In this document: positions 62,994 through 64,000 of the stretch, piece by piece
How positions within the stretch are numbered: the stretch's first letter is position 1
Layout of the letters: each line of letters opens with the position of its first letter
NCBI RefSeq assembly: GCF_004153455.1
Contig: NZ_SDQE01000010.1
Coordinates: forward strand, 1 to 64,000
From: Allopusillimonas ginsengisoli
Lineage (GTDB): Bacteria > Pseudomonadota > Gammaproteobacteria > Burkholderiales > Burkholderiaceae_B
Direction: 5' to 3'
DNA: 64,000 nucleotides
The notes under the pieces: model-generated
What the model saw: only the letters and a program-made list of their open reading frames with translations
The model's database searches: none
What the model was told of the DNA's origin: nothing
Made by a program: the position numbers and the translations under genes

Positions 62994-63848
62994 ATGATTA
63001 CCCCCTTTGAGGCGCTCGCCTGTCCTTTGGACGGCAAGCCACTGGCGCGCCATGGCGCAATCTGGCGTTGCGAAGCGGGCCACAGCTTCGATGTCGCAAG
63101 CCAGGGCTATACCCATCTGCTTCCCGTGCAGATGAAGCGCTCGCGCGACCCCGGCGACAGCAAAGACATGGTGGCGGCCCGGCGGCGCTTTCTGAATGCC
63201 GGGGGATACCAGCCCATTGCGGCGGACATGGCTCAAGCAACGCTGGAAGCGCTGCCGCCGAATACCATCGCCTCGTGCATGGATGCCGGCTGCGGCGAAG
63301 GCTATTATCTGCGTCAGCTCGCCAGGGCGGCGGGCGATCGACAACCCATCGCCATGCTGGGCCTGGATATCTCCAAATGGGCGGTCCAGGCAGCCGCCAG
63401 GCAGGACAAACGCCCTGGCTGGGTCGTGGGCAGCAATGCCTGTCTGCCTGTATGCAACGCAACACTTGACCGTGTGCTGTGCGTGTTTGGTTTTCCCGTT
63501 TACCCGGAGTTTGCACGAGTGCTCAAACCGGGCGGCCTGCTGATCAAGGTCGATGCCGGCCCCGATCATCTGCGCGAACTGCGGGAAATCATCTATCCCA
63601 CGCTCAAGGCGGGGCGACGCCTGACGGCAGCGGCGCCAGAAGGCTTCACGCAGCAAACCGTCACCACAACGCGCTATCGTCTCGATCTCGCCAGCAAGGA
63701 ACAAATCATTGACTTGCTGGCCATGACCCCGCATCTCTATCGCGCCAGTACCGAAGGCCGGGCCAAGGCCATGGCATTGACCTCGTTGTCGGTAACCGTG
63801 GATGTACAGATCGCTTGCTGGCGCCGCAATGCGGCGGCCTCGCCGTGA
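62994..63848 (+). CDS. RlmA-like 23S rRNA (guanine-N1)-methyltransferase
   Basis: 284 residues, SAM-dependent. The N-terminal zinc-finger region resembles E. coli RlmA but reads CPLD instead of C-x2-C, so ligands Cys10, Cys26 and His30 remain and Asp13 replaces the second cysteine. Family segments are GYTHLLPVQMKRSRDPGDS and RRRFLNAGGYQPIAADM. The SAM-binding motif is CMDAGCGEGYYLRQLA, followed by LGLDISKWAVQAAA. RlmA methylates G745 in helix 35 of 23S rRNA; that target is inferred from the family. The stop overlaps the next gene's GTG. Confidence 0.87.
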   Translation: MITPFEALACPLDGKPLARHGAIWRCEAGHSFDVASQGYTHLLPVQMKRSRDPGDSKDMVAARRRFLNAGGYQPIAADMAQATLEALPPNTIASCMDAGCGEGYYLRQLARAAGDRQPIAMLGLDISKWAVQAAARQDKRPGWVVGSNACLPVCNATLDRVLCVFGFPVYPEFARVLKPGGLLIKVDAGPDHLRELREIIYPTLKAGRRLTAAAPEGFTQQTVTTTRYRLDLASKEQIIDLLAMTPHLYRASTEGRAKAMALTSLSVTVDVQIACWRRNAAASP

Positions 63849-64000
63849 CGGCGACAACGGCGAGCCATATCCTGCGTGCGTGGCGCGATCGTGCCACGCA
63901 CGCCAAAGTGTGGGCCTTGGCGCTGCCCATGATCCTCTCCAACCTGACGGTACCGCTTGTCGCGCTGGTGGACAGCGCGGTCGTGGGGCATCTGCCCCAT
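63845..64000 (+). CDS. MATE family transporter (N-terminal part, cut by window end)
   Basis: A GTG at 63845 overlaps the methyltransferase stop (GTGA). The 52 codons in the window read through to the edge. After a basic lead comes ALALPMILSNLTVPLVALVD and SAVVGHLPH, the first helix and the D-[ST]-x3-G-[HR] motif of MATE/DinF-type drug or organic-cation exporters. Substrate unknown. Confidence 0.82.
   Translation, partial: MTATTASHILRAWRDRATHAKVWALALPMILSNLTVPLVALVDSAVVGHLPH

Overview
The window looks like ordinary chromosomal DNA of a Betaproteobacterium, most likely family Alcaligenaceae (Bordetella / Achromobacter / Advenella relatives). This is inferred from GC-rich coding on both strands, two Bug-type (TctC) solute receptors, a DUF4148 protein, a class of AcnA with an internal low-complexity insert, and a Sox thiosulfate-oxidation cluster beside tsdBA. 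The Sox plus tetrathionate-forming gene set makes an Advenella-like (former Tetrathiobacter) organism a reasonable guess, but no marker gene proves it. I saw no rRNA, tRNA, CRISPR array, IS element, prophage or integrase.

Layout. 0.2-1.2 kb: receptor of a general amino-acid ABC importer at the window edge. 1.4-10.2 kb: a seven-gene minus-strand operon (acyl-CoA synthetase, LivG/H/M, LIV-type receptor, LivF, PaaK-like CoA ligase), divergent from a Crp/Fnr regulator at 10.4 kb. 11-13.5 kb: a Bug receptor and glutamate dehydrogenase. 13.6-19.6 kb: glgA-treZ-treY, making trehalose from alpha-glucan. 19.9-24.5 kb: a sigma-54 locus with a small proline-rich protein, two paralogous AAA+ enhancer-binding proteins and an rpoN gene that has its own -24/-12 promoter. 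24.5-36.4 kb: asparaginase, RluA-type pseudouridine synthase, TRAP-TAXI transporter, ZIP transporter, RmuC, a second Bug receptor, PanB, aldo/keto reductase and SlyX. 36.6-43.4 kb: aconitase AcnA, an orphan 7TM sensor kinase and a hexapeptide-repeat protein. 43.4-56.7 kb: the sulfur region. PagL lies at its edge; the minus-strand run is chaN, soxE-like, soxF, soxC, D, Y, Z, A, X, W, B, dsrE; tsdBA is on the plus strand. 56.8-64 kb: DUF4148 protein, membrane-anchored glutamate-synthase-like protein, NCS1 permease, a radical SAM protein behind a LexA box, KdsA, RlmA-like methyltransferase and the start of a MATE transporter.

How the genes work together. SoxXA, SoxYZ, SoxB and SoxCD form a complete periplasmic system oxidising thiosulfate to sulfate. 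SoxEF-type flavocytochrome c would oxidise sulfide, and SoxW and DsrE are accessory thiol proteins. TsdA with its cytochrome c4 partner TsdB couples two thiosulfates to tetrathionate, so two fates for thiosulfate are encoded side by side. The 1.4-10.2 kb operon pairs uptake with CoA activation of an organic acid.

Best candidates for something not yet described: the self-contained sigma-54 circuit at 20-24.5 kb, the uninterrupted 29-unit hexapeptide protein at 42-43 kb, and several perfect inverted repeats in promoter regions. All function calls come from reading motifs by eye; no database search was run.
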